Assembly: GCA_004017535.1 (NCBI GenBank)
Contig: SAJS01000006.1
Location: 62,001 to 126,000, forward strand
Origin: Mesorhizobium sp.
Lineage (GTDB): Bacteria; Pseudomonadota; Alphaproteobacteria; Rhizobiales; Rhizobiaceae
Direction: 5' to 3'
DNA: 64,000 nt
In this document: positions 1-8,043 of the stretch, piece after piece
Layout: each line of letters begins with the position of its first letter
How positions within the stretch are numbered: position 1 is the stretch's first letter
The notes under the pieces: generated by a model
The model's input: only the letters and a program-made list of their open reading frames with translations
Database searches by the model: none
What the model was told of the DNA's origin: nothing
Translations under genes and position numbers: made by a program

Positions 1-767
1 GTCACGATGATGCACAGGCCGTTCTTTGCGGTGTCGGCATAGGCAAAACCGCCGAGTATCGAAACGTTCATGATCTCCCCGCCGGACCTGGCCTGGCCGT
101 ATCTCATCAGATCGGCGTAGGGTCCCTTGTCGGTGAGAAGCGTCACGGTCGGCGGGCAAACTGGCAGACGGATGACTGCAGACGCTGGCCGCAATCCAGA
201 AAGCATGGAGGTCATTGCAACAGCCGCCTCGCGACCACGAGCCACCATGTCGACATGCGGATTTGTCTGGTAAGCCACCACCAGATTGACTGCCGCGACC
301 ATCCGATCGGAGACGTTTCCATGGAGATCGAGAGTCGCCACGATCGGGCAGTCTTTGCCGACCACGGAACGGGTCATTTCGAAAATCTTGCCGTCGGGAT
401 CTCGGTCCCGTGTCGTGATCATGGCGCCGTGGTTGCATATGTACACCCCGTCGAGCGGCATTGCCGCTTCGAGCCTAGCTTTCATGTCTTCCAACGTCTG
501 GGCGAAGAAGTCATGGTCGATCGGTCCACCTGCCTCAACAAGGCCGATCAGTATCGGAGCGGCTTCCCATTCGACGGATCTGTCCATGGTGGCGCAGAAG
601 CTGTGCATTTCCGCGGGGATCTTTGATTCATCCTTACGGAGTTCTTCGGCCATTTCGAGGCCGGCCACGTAGAGCCGGCTAAGAAAATCATCGCGCCCAG
701 TTACCGGAGCGAAGCTGTTGCTCTCAAGCATAAGTCCCAAAAGGGCGATTCTCTTTTTTCGAAACAT
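1..767 (-). CDS. M81 family metallopeptidase (MlrC-like), C-terminus off the left edge
   Basis: The reverse strand reads open from an ATG at 767 to the window edge (about 255 residues), so the C-terminal half is missing. The protein begins MFRKKRIALLGLMLESNSF and contains ICNHGAM, ATLDLHGNVSD and YQTNPHVDM. These match the conserved LHGA, DxHGN and Y-T-PH-D motifs of M81 peptidases, the family of microcystinase MlrC. The DLHGN and PHVD residues are thought to take part in metal binding. In soil bacteria these enzymes often sit in catabolic clusters and their natural substrates are mostly unknown. It lies 93 bp downstream of a LysR gene on the same strand, which may control it. The family assignment is firm; the substrate is not known. 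Confidence 0.85.
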   Translation of the reverse strand, partial: MFRKKRIALLGLMLESNSFAPVTGRDDFLSRLYVAGLEMAEELRKDESKIPAEMHSFCATMDRSVEWEAAPILIGLVEAGGPIDHDFFAQTLEDMKARLEAAMPLDGVYICNHGAMITTRDRDPDGKIFEMTRSVVGKDCPIVATLDLHGNVSDRMVAAVNLVVAYQTNPHVDMVARGREAAVAMTSMLSGLRPASAVIRLPVCPPTVTLLTDKGPYADLMRYGQARSGGEIMNVSILGGFAYADTAKNGLCIIV

Positions 768-860
768 AAACCGGGCCCTCTCTTGCACCTGTAGAAAGGA
801 TAGACCGGAGTATCGGCCCCCTCCAATGCAAGCTTGGCCTTGTTCGATGCGTGAGGGGTA

Positions 861-1796
861 TCAGCAGTTCTCGGGTGAGGGGGCGTCTGACGGCACGGCC
901 TCACCCTCCAGGATGGACCACAACTCTTCTGCCATCGCGGGCAGCCGCTCGCGCGAGCGGAAGATCCGGATTTCAACGGGGATGAACCATTTCTCGCCGC
1001 CGGCCAACACAAGGCTGCCGGATGCAAGTTCGTCCGAGATATTGCTCTCGGGAAGCCAAGCCATGCCTCGTCCCTCGCGGCTTAGCGTTTTGAGCACAGC
1101 CGCCAACTGGCTGACGAAAACCTTATCCAGATAGACCGGCTCTTCCACATTGTTGATCATGTGTTCAACAGCCTGCCCGATCGCAGACGTCTCGGTATAG
1201 GCTAGATAGTGAATGGGCTCGTCCTCCGTACCAGGAAGTTTATCCAGAGGGGAGCCGGCGGAATCGGGTAGTGTAACGGGCAACAGGCGGTCGGTGCCGA
1301 CAAGCTTCGAGGTGAAGTGCATGGGCGGCAAATTCATCTCTACCTGCGGGTGAGCGTGACTGATGGCAAAATGGGACTCACCCTTGATCAGCGACTGCAT
1401 GCAATCGTTGAATTGACACGAATCCAGCCTGATGTTGAAGGTATGGGTCTTGGCCTCGATCGACCTGATCCAACTGGGAAAGAAAGTCAGTGAAAGGCTG
1501 TGCGTGGCAGAAAAGCGGATCAGATTGGCCGAAGTCTCACCGACCCGACGTGCATCCTCACGTCCTTGAAGGAGTCTTCTAAGGACCTCCTCCGCGACAG
1601 GCCGGAACCGTTCGCCCGAGGGCGTCAGACTGATCGGTTGGGTGGTCCGATCAAAGAGCTTGGCGCCGACCCAATCCTCCAGGCTCTTGATACGTCGGCT
1701 GAAAGCCGGTTGGGTTGTGTATCGCGCCTCGGCCGATCGGGAGAAATTTCGAGTGTCCACCAGGCTGAGAAAGTCCTCAAGCCAACGGCTTTCCAT
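861..1796 (-). CDS. LysR-family transcriptional regulator
   Basis: 311 residues, normal for LysR regulators. The N-terminal winged helix-turn-helix spans about residues 4-65 (WLEDFLSLVDTRNFSRSAEA, then TTQPAFSRRIKSLE). The rest is the effector-binding domain. The opening MESRWLEDFL and the QPAFSRRI recognition helix resemble the HypT/YjiE branch, but this does not establish oxidant sensing. ATG at 1796 is used; the Shine-Dalgarno is weak. It lies between an aldehyde dehydrogenase (131 bp upstream) and the M81 peptidase (93 bp downstream), all on the reverse strand, so either is a plausible target. LysR regulators usually bind T-N11-A sites near their own promoter; no clear one was picked out by eye. 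Confidence 0.9.
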   Translation of the reverse strand: MESRWLEDFLSLVDTRNFSRSAEARYTTQPAFSRRIKSLEDWVGAKLFDRTTQPISLTPSGERFRPVAEEVLRRLLQGREDARRVGETSANLIRFSATHSLSLTFFPSWIRSIEAKTHTFNIRLDSCQFNDCMQSLIKGESHFAISHAHPQVEMNLPPMHFTSKLVGTDRLLPVTLPDSAGSPLDKLPGTEDEPIHYLAYTETSAIGQAVEHMINNVEEPVYLDKVFVSQLAAVLKTLSREGRGMAWLPESNISDELASGSLVLAGGEKWFIPVEIRIFRSRERLPAMAEELWSILEGEAVPSDAPSPENC

Positions 1797-1927
1797 TTCA
1801 CACCCCGGTCCTTGCTTTTGGTCGCAGTATTGTCAAAACGAAAGGCATGTCCAGCCAAGTGAGGGCGTCGTCGCGTATCCTTGGCCGTCATGCCTAAGGC
1901 GCACCGGCTGGAAAGACCGGTGATTTC

Positions 1928-3370
1928 TTACAGCTTGATCCCGACATTCTTGGTCTGCACATAGCCCAAAAGGGCTTCCTGGCCTTTTTCTCGACCATAG
2001 CCGGAACGTCGCGTCCCGCCAAAGGGCGTTTCGACACCACCTACCCACCAGTCATTGACATAGACCTGGCCGGCAACGAGGCGATCGGCCGTCCAAAGCG
2101 CCAGTTTGAGGTCACGGGTGAAGATCCCAGCCGCGAGCCCGTAGTCGGTGCCATTGGCAATGGCGATAGCTTCTTCGGGGGTGTCAAACGGAATAACAAC
2201 CAGGACCGGTCCGAAAAATTCCTCCTGCGCGACGCGCATATCTGGCCGAACGTTAGTGAAAATTGTTGGCGGTAAGAAAAAGCCCTCGCGCTCCAGCCGC
2301 TTCCCGCCCGTCGCCAGTGTGGCTCCTTCGGCAACTCCAACCTCGCACAATGCCTCGATGCGCTGCAGTTGGCGCTCAGAGATCACGGGTCCCATATCGC
2401 AGTCTTCAGCTCCCGGGCCGACAGTGCGTCGAGCTGCCTCGGCCTTGAGTTTCTCGACTAACGGCCCGACGATCGAACGATGGGCCACAAGCCGTGAGGC
2501 GGCTGAACATATTTGGCCGGCATGATGCAGTATCCCGCGGGCGACGTTGCGCGCCGCATTGTCAAGGTCTGCGTCTGCATAGGCAATGGCGGCCGATTTG
2601 CCACCAAGTTCCATGACGCACGGGATAACCCGCTCCGCTGCCGCGCGTAGCACGCTCTTTCCTGTTGCCACTGAGCCGGTGAAGACGATGTGGTCTATAT
2701 CCTTATGCGAAACGAGAGCCGCACCCGCCTCGGAGCCATATCCGCAAACGATGTTGACGGCGCCCTTGGGGACGCCTGCGCGTTCGCAGGCTTGCGCTAA
2801 CACGAACAGGCTGAGGGGAGAATCTTCCGGCGACTTCAGCACCACTGTGTTGCCTGTCACCAGGGCGCAGGCGATAGATCGCGCCCCCACCGGAAGCGGT
2901 CCATTCCAAGGCACGATCTGGGCGGAAACGCCGTACGGCATTCTGATCGTATAATCGACGATGTTGTCTCCGAGCGGGATCTGCCGTCCTTCCAGCTTGT
3001 CGGCCATGCCGCCGTAATAGCGAAGGTAGCGTTGGGTGAGCTTCACCTCGTTGTAGCCGGCGGCGCGCGTCTTGCCGTTATCGTGGATTTCCAGCTCCGC
3101 GATCTCATCGGCGAGGGTTTCGAGCTCCCCGGCAATCGCAAACATCAGTTCGCCTCGAGCCGCGGGCGTCAGTGACTGAAAACGGCGTTCCTGGAAGCAA
3201 CGCCTTGCCGCGGCGACCGCCAGGTCAATCTCAACGGCTCCCCCGCACGCAACCCTGGAGATGAGCTTCCCATTGCCTGGGTCGACGATCGGGATCGAGC
3301 GCCCATCCGAACTATCCAGCCATTCGCCGTCAATAAAGTTTCGCCAGTAAGGTCGAATTTCCGCAACCAC
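1928..3370 (-). CDS. Aldehyde dehydrogenase, NAD(P)-dependent
   Basis: Oxidises an aldehyde to its acid. From GTG at 3370 the product is 480 residues, the usual family length. Visible features: NAD-binding FTGSVATGKS near 231-239, catalytic Glu254 in CVMELGGKS, catalytic Cys288 in AGQICSAASR, and a C-terminal PFGGTRRSGYGREKG. The frame stays open to 3754, but the extra 128 residues look unlike any ALDH N-terminus. The family fold begins at RPYWRNFIDGEW, so GTG 3370 was chosen despite a poor ribosome site. The PWNGPLP segment replaces the common PWNFP, which suggests an unusual substrate pocket. Its neighbour on the other strand is an SDR, so an alcohol-aldehyde-acid sequence is possible. Confidence 0.9.
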   Translation of the reverse strand: MVAEIRPYWRNFIDGEWLDSSDGRSIPIVDPGNGKLISRVACGGAVEIDLAVAAARRCFQERRFQSLTPAARGELMFAIAGELETLADEIAELEIHDNGKTRAAGYNEVKLTQRYLRYYGGMADKLEGRQIPLGDNIVDYTIRMPYGVSAQIVPWNGPLPVGARSIACALVTGNTVVLKSPEDSPLSLFVLAQACERAGVPKGAVNIVCGYGSEAGAALVSHKDIDHIVFTGSVATGKSVLRAAAERVIPCVMELGGKSAAIAYADADLDNAARNVARGILHHAGQICSAASRLVAHRSIVGPLVEKLKAEAARRTVGPGAEDCDMGPVISERQLQRIEALCEVGVAEGATLATGGKRLEREGFFLPPTIFTNVRPDMRVAQEEFFGPVLVVIPFDTPEEAIAIANGTDYGLAAGIFTRDLKLALWTADRLVAGQVYVNDWWVGGVETPFGGTRRSGYGREKGQEALLGYVQTKNVGIKL

Positions 3371-3830
3371 GGTGCACCCGATTTTTTGCTCGCTGATTAC
3401 ATGCCAGGGTAGGTCTTGCACGGCGAGGAGGCCAATGTCTTTCGTCGATGACGTGATGTAAATTTGGAATAGGGTATCCGCCCACGAAGGACCTCCCTTG
3501 CTGAACCAATTCGGTTCCAACCTTCCATGGCGGGCGCCAGGAGAAGAGGCGAGGACGGGTTCCGGCGATGGCCATTGCCGGAGTCCAGTCCCACCATCGG
3601 CAAAAGGCCGATCCGCTGGGCGGCAGCGACATAGCCGAAAACCTGCACTCTTATCGCGCTGGCACCCTGGCTTTGCTGATGAATTCAATAAAGGGCTTAA
3701 CACCGACTGCTGATAGCTATGCCGCAGATGCATCGGAATATCCGAGCTTGGCATTCAACATCGTGTGCGAGGTCGCGTATGCAAGGCGCAGCGATCCTAT
3801 TTCGATGGCTGCGCGTGAGGTGCAACAGCA
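3371..3830. other. 460-bp stretch without a supported gene
   Basis: The reverse-strand frame of the aldehyde dehydrogenase runs on through much of this stretch, and the two other reverse frames also hold short open stretches. No domain was recognised in any of them. Segments such as GYVAAAQRIGLLPMVGLDSG have the look of protein-coding sequence, so this may be a decayed gene. It also separates the reverse-strand block from the forward SDR gene and so should hold promoters, though none is clear. Confidence 0.4.
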
Positions 3831-4613
3831 ATGGGCGTATTTGATCGGCTTCGCCTTGGTGGCAAGCGCGCGTTCATCACGGGCGGCAGTCGGGGGCTGG
3901 GGCGGGAGATGGCCCTCGGGCTCGCCGAAGCTGGCGCCGACATTACGATGGTCGGCCGCACGGTGGAAACTCTGGAGGAGACCGCAGCCGACATCCGCGC
4001 GCTGGGCCGCAAGGTCGCGACTATCGTTGCGGATATGAGCGATCCTTCGGCATGCGAAGCAGCCTGCCTTGAGGCAGTGTCCCTGCAGGGTGGCTTTGAC
4101 ATCCTCGTCAACAATATCGGCGGGCGGCGGATAAACGTACCTGTCGAGGATATGCCCTTGGACCAGTGGAAGGCGTTGGTTGACCTGAATCTGACCTCGA
4201 CCTTTCTGTGCTGTAAGCACATCGGCGGCGCGATGATCCGCCGGGGCCGGGGTGGGCGTGTTATCAACCTTGCCTCGATAAACGCCATGGTAGCGGGTCG
4301 TAACATCCACGGCCGGCATTACGAGACGGCCAAAGCGGGCGTGCTGATGCTGACCCGAAGCCTCGCAGTGGATTGGGCGCGGCACGCAATAACCGTCAAC
4401 GCGATCTGTCCTGGCATCTTCGCAACCCAGCCGAACAGGCTTTGGGCACAGAACAATCCGGAAATCATCGAGGCCTATGTGCAGACCATTCCGATGGGCA
4501 AGTTGGGAGATCCCGAGGACCTCGGCGCGCTGGCGGTATATCTGGCCAGCGATGCCGCCCGCTATATGACTGGCGCGGCACTGGTGATCGATGGCGGTTA
4601 TGTGTGCCTTTAG
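3831..4613 (+). CDS. SDR-family NAD(P)-dependent oxidoreductase
   Basis: 260 residues, a classical short-chain dehydrogenase. The cofactor motif TGGSRGLG is at 17-24, NNIG (usually NNAG) at 94-97, the active-site Ser at about 149, and Tyr164-x3-Lys168 in HYETAKAG. The C-terminus (ALVIDGGYVCL) is typical of gluconate 5-dehydrogenase-like and 3-oxoacyl-reductase-like members. A weak GAGG lies 11 nt before the ATG. The gene ends 53 nt before a tartrate/malate-type dehydrogenase on the same strand, so the two are probably one operon acting on a hydroxy acid or polyol. The substrate is not determinable. Confidence 0.92.
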   Translation: MGVFDRLRLGGKRAFITGGSRGLGREMALGLAEAGADITMVGRTVETLEETAADIRALGRKVATIVADMSDPSACEAACLEAVSLQGGFDILVNNIGGRRINVPVEDMPLDQWKALVDLNLTSTFLCCKHIGGAMIRRGRGGRVINLASINAMVAGRNIHGRHYETAKAGVLMLTRSLAVDWARHAITVNAICPGIFATQPNRLWAQNNPEIIEAYVQTIPMGKLGDPEDLGALAVYLASDAARYMTGAALVIDGGYVCL

Positions 4614-4666
4614 CCGGAGGAAAAATTGGGTGGGAGGATCGCCTTTGCGAGCCAAGGAGATTGACA

Positions 4667-5749
4667 GTGCGCGAATATTCGATTGCCGCAATTCCTGCAG
4701 ACGGAATTGGCCCAGAAGTTATTAATGCCGGCATCACTGTGCTCCAGGTGCTAGCCGATCGGCGCGGCGACCTGAAGCTGGAATTCAGCCACTTCGATTG
4801 GGGATCAGACTATTATAAGCGCAATGGCGTCATGATGCCGGAGGATGGGCTGGAACGGCTCGAGAAATTCGACGCCATCTATTTTGGCGCGGTCGGCGCC
4901 GTCGACATATCCGATCACGTCACGCTTTGGGGACTGCGGCTGCAAATTTGTCAGGGTTTCAATCAATACGCCAACGTGCGGCCGAGCAAGATCCTGCCGG
5001 GCATCGCTTCTCCGTTGCGTGACGTCCGGGCTGGCGACCTGGACTGGGTGATTGTGCGTGAGAATTCGGAGGGTGAATATTCAGGAGCCGGCGGGCGCGT
5101 GCATCGCGACCTGCCGGAAGAAGTCGGCATGGATGTGTCCGTTTTCACGCGTATCGGCGTGGAGCGCATCATTCGCTACGCCTTCCGGTTGGCCCGGTCC
5201 CGACCGAGGAGACTCTTGACCGTCGTCACTAAATCGAACGCGCAGCGCCATGGCATGGTGATGTGGGACGAGATCGCCGAGGACGTGTCACGCGAATTTC
5301 CCGACGTGACCTGGGACAAGATGCTGGTGGACGCCATGACCGCGCGGATGGTGCTGAAACCACAGAGCCTCGACACGATCGTGGCGACCAACCTGCATGC
5401 CGACGTGCTTTCAGATCTCGCAGGCGCGTTGACTGGAAGCCTTGGCGTTGCACCTACCGCCAACATCGATCCCGAAAATCGTTTCCCGTCGATGTTCGAA
5501 CCCATTCACGGAGCAGCCTTCGATATAGCCGGCAAAGGCATTGCCAATCCTATTGCCGCATTCTGCACAGCGGTGCAGATGCTCAGCCACTTGGGCGAGC
5601 AGGGCGCAGCCGATCAGCTCATGCACGCGATCGAGCGAGCTGGCGAAGCCGGCATAATGACGCCCGATGTCGGCGGTAAGGCAACAACGCGCCAAGTCAC
5701 CGAGGCGGTCAGCAACGCCATACGAGAGCGCAACGTCTTGATGGACTGA
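4667..5749 (+). CDS. Tartrate dehydrogenase / D-malate dehydrogenase family protein
   Basis: 360 residues, member of the isocitrate/isopropylmalate dehydrogenase superfamily, most like TtuC/DmlA-type tartrate or D-malate decarboxylating dehydrogenases. Visible features: N-terminal IAAIPADGIGPEV, FGAVGA followed by DHVTLWGLRL (instead of the LeuB pattern), NVRPSKILPG, VRENSEGEYSG, metal-binding Asp residues in HADVLSDLAGALTGSLG, and FEPIHGAAFDIAGKGIANP. The GTG at 4667 follows an AAGGAGA site with 6-nt spacing. The frame is open upstream, but that part overlaps the SDR gene. It likely needs a divalent metal and NAD+. Exact substrate (tartrate, D-malate or another 2-hydroxy acid) cannot be decided. 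Confidence 0.88.
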   Translation: MREYSIAAIPADGIGPEVINAGITVLQVLADRRGDLKLEFSHFDWGSDYYKRNGVMMPEDGLERLEKFDAIYFGAVGAVDISDHVTLWGLRLQICQGFNQYANVRPSKILPGIASPLRDVRAGDLDWVIVRENSEGEYSGAGGRVHRDLPEEVGMDVSVFTRIGVERIIRYAFRLARSRPRRLLTVVTKSNAQRHGMVMWDEIAEDVSREFPDVTWDKMLVDAMTARMVLKPQSLDTIVATNLHADVLSDLAGALTGSLGVAPTANIDPENRFPSMFEPIHGAAFDIAGKGIANPIAAFCTAVQMLSHLGEQGAADQLMHAIERAGEAGIMTPDVGGKATTRQVTEAVSNAIRERNVLMD

Positions 5750-5972
5750 CTTTGCGCTGCTGTTTGTTGAGGGCCGGCTACGAGCGCATTAATCCCGTCC
5801 GAGACGTATTCCGGGTCATGCACCCGAGAGCGATTGGCCAAACGGCTCTTGCCCGAAGTCAAAGCTTTTGAGTCTCTGCCGTGGACAAGACTTCGCCGCC
5901 CAGACCTCACCACAGCCCCGCCGAGAACGTTCAATGGTGTGCGTCTCTCTGCGGGTTCAGGTCCTCACACTA

Positions 5973-6653
5973 TCAGTTTAAGAGACCCATGAGCACCCGA
6001 TAGGCGGCGTCGATATCTGCTTGGACGGCTTTCTTGATGGATGTACTGTCGCGGTCACGAAGAGCTCCAAACATGGCTTGGTGCTGTTCGTTCGCCGTCG
6101 AGTAGTTGCCAGATGCATGCAGCATATTGAAGTACGGGCTGATCTGGAGCCAAAGATTCTCTATGATCTTCAAAAGATTGTCGGATTCTGCCGCGCGGTA
6201 GATGGTGAAATGGAAGGCGTGGTTGGCGCGCAAGTATGCCTTCACATCGCCCGCAGCATTTGCGTTCTCGAGCGCTTGAAGGTGTGGCTGGATTTCCGCC
6301 AGAACGTGGTCCTTGCGGCGCTCGGCGGCCCAGGCAGCGGCAATTGCCTCGATTTCGAACCGCACGTTTCTAAGATCCGTGAGGCGGGAACGGCTCAGTG
6401 GCGGAATGCCGATCGAGCGTCCTGAAACGACTGTCAGCGCGTTGGCTGCGGTCAACCGACGCAACGCTTCGCGCACCGGCATCGGGCTGACCCCGAAGGC
6501 GTCGGCGAGGCTTTGCACGGTGACCATCTCCCCGGGCACGATGCTGCCGTCGAGGATGAGCTCAGTGACCTGCCGGAAGACGCGGTCCTGCAGTGTATCC
6601 CGTGACAGCGGCGCGATTTCTGCACCCTGCCGCCAAAAGGCTGTCATTGTCAT
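5973..6653 (-). CDS. GntR-family regulator with FCD effector domain
   Basis: 226 residues from ATG 6653; a GTG at 6680 and an ATG at 6647 are alternatives. The N-terminal winged helix-turn-helix includes SLADAFGVSPMPVREALRRL. The C-terminal all-helical FCD domain includes RANHAFHFTIYRAAESDNLL, whose Asp/His residues commonly bind a metal in this FadR subfamily. It is divergent from the sugar transporter operon starting at 6842 and is its most likely local repressor. A 15-bp inverted repeat built on GATC lies between the two genes (6748-6762). FCD regulators usually respond to sugar acids or organic acids, which fits the operon. Confidence 0.9.
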   Translation of the reverse strand: MTMTAFWRQGAEIAPLSRDTLQDRVFRQVTELILDGSIVPGEMVTVQSLADAFGVSPMPVREALRRLTAANALTVVSGRSIGIPPLSRSRLTDLRNVRFEIEAIAAAWAAERRKDHVLAEIQPHLQALENANAAGDVKAYLRANHAFHFTIYRAAESDNLLKIIENLWLQISPYFNMLHASGNYSTANEQHQAMFGALRDRDSTSIKKAVQADIDAAYRVLMGLLN

Positions 6654-6747
6654 CCGACCTAGCCTCGCCCCAACGGGCACCTGTCCTTGAGCGCAATGGC
6701 GCCGCCACAGCCTCCTGTCAAGCCTGCGGTCGCCTGCCTTTCATCAT

Positions 6748-6762
6748 TGATCTTTGATCAAA
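6748..6762. promoter_or_regulatory. Candidate operator of the GntR/FCD regulator
   Basis: TTGATCTTTGATCAA is a perfect 6-bp inverted repeat around TTT, overlapping a second palindrome TTTGATCAAA (6754-6763). It sits in the divergent intergenic region between the FCD regulator and the transporter operon. The size and position are usual for GntR-family operators. Binding is inferred. Confidence 0.5.
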
Positions 6763-6841
6763 AGATGATACGGTCGGCGCCATCGGATGGCAAGCGGACC
6801 CCGCTTGGGAGGCATCCGACATTCTCTGGGAGGAGTTTCTG

Positions 6842-7972
6842 ATGGGTATCGTTTCGATAGCCCGGCGCATTGCGCTGATGGCGGGCCTTGTCGCGTCCGC
6901 AGCTTGCGCCGGCTCGGCGGCCGAGGCCGCCGACAAGTACAAGATTTACCTGAGCATGAGCTTCATCGGCAACGACTGGCAAGCCGAGGCGGCCAACATG
7001 GTGAAAGCGATGGCCGCTCACAAGAGCATGGCCGACAAGGTCGACCTGCAGGTCCAAGTCGCCGGCCCCAACGCACAGCGTCAGATTCAACAAATCAATG
7101 CCATGGTGCAGGCCGGCGCTAAAGCCATCGTCATCTTCCCGATCTCACCGACGGCTCTCAATCAGGTCGTCAAGAATGCTTGCGACAAGGGCGTCAAGGT
7201 GTTCGCCTACGATGCCGAGATCACCGAGCCCTGCGCCTACAACATCCACATTGACCAGGAAGAGGCCGGCCGCGTCACCGCCGAATGGCTGGTCAAGAAA
7301 CTCGATGGCAAGGGCAATATCGTCATCTTAACCGGTGTGCCGGGCACCTCCGTCGACGACCAACGCACCAAGGCGGCCAAGGCGGTCTTTGCTAAGTACC
7401 CCAATATCAAGATCGTCGGCGAGGCGGTCGGCATGTGGAGCCAAGCGGTCGCCCGCACCGAACTGTCGAAGATACTGGCCACTCGCAGCTGGGACGACGT
7501 CGACGGACTGTGGCTGCAAGTCGGCTGTTTTACCGCAAACGCCATGCAGCTCGAAGCCGGCAAGAAGCCGAATGAATTAAAACCGTGCGCAGGAGAGGGC
7601 GCGAATGGCGGGCGCATCCAAATGCTGCCGGAGAGCACGAAGGTCGAGGGTGCCTCGCCACCCTACGCGCCGCTCGGTGCGCCACGCATTTCATACGCTT
7701 CGCCGCCCTATTCGGGCGCTCTCGCGCTCAAACTGGCTGTCCAGGCGCTGGAAGGAAAGGACGTGCCGAAGCTGACCATCCTGCCGCTACCGGTCGTCAC
7801 CAGCGAGACGGTCAAGCTATGCGAGGAGGGTACCTGGGAGGAAATGAAGGCCGGATGCAACGCCTTCAACCCAGCACTGGTCAGCAATCCCGGATGGTTC
7901 GCCTCAATCTTTTCGGAACAGACGCCGGAGATCGGCCTCAACGCTGCACTGGTCGGTCAGCCAGAAAACTGA
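6842..7972 (+). CDS. Sugar ABC transporter substrate-binding protein
   Basis: 376 residues with a Sec-type signal peptide (about 1-30, hydrophobic ALMAGLVASAACAGSAAEA). The mature part is a type I periplasmic binding fold of the ribose/galactose family: IYLSMSFIGNDWQAEAANM, QIQQINAMVQAGAKAIVIFP, and a second lobe with VILTGVPGTSVDDQR. The start follows GGGAGGAG. It is the first gene of an operon encoding a double ATPase and a fused permease, so it delivers a sugar, lactone or sugar acid to that importer. Four Cys residues in the mature protein may form disulfides. The ligand is unknown. Confidence 0.93.
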   Translation: MGIVSIARRIALMAGLVASAACAGSAAEAADKYKIYLSMSFIGNDWQAEAANMVKAMAAHKSMADKVDLQVQVAGPNAQRQIQQINAMVQAGAKAIVIFPISPTALNQVVKNACDKGVKVFAYDAEITEPCAYNIHIDQEEAGRVTAEWLVKKLDGKGNIVILTGVPGTSVDDQRTKAAKAVFAKYPNIKIVGEAVGMWSQAVARTELSKILATRSWDDVDGLWLQVGCFTANAMQLEAGKKPNELKPCAGEGANGGRIQMLPESTKVEGASPPYAPLGAPRISYASPPYSGALALKLAVQALEGKDVPKLTILPLPVVTSETVKLCEEGTWEEMKAGCNAFNPALVSNPGWFASIFSEQTPEIGLNAALVGQPEN

Positions 7973-7984
7973 TGGTCCCCCAAA

Positions 7985-8012
7985 GCGCCGCGCGAGTTTC
8001 TCGTCGCGGCGC
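7985..8012 (+). terminator. Strong hairpin after the binding-protein gene
   Basis: GCGCCGCG (7985-7992) pairs with CGCGGCGC (8005-8012), with an inner CGAG-TTT-CTCG stem and one bulged T. It starts 12 nt after the stop codon and has no T-run, so it is better seen as an mRNA-stabilising or attenuating hairpin that keeps binding-protein mRNA high relative to ATPase and permease. Confidence 0.55.
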
Positions 8013-8043
8013 CTCTTCCACGCGCTGCCGCAGACAAGGCCAG

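Noticed and set aside
3717-4691. A 324-codon reverse frame opposite the first SDR
   Set aside because: The forward SDR has complete catalytic motifs; the reverse frame resembles no family.
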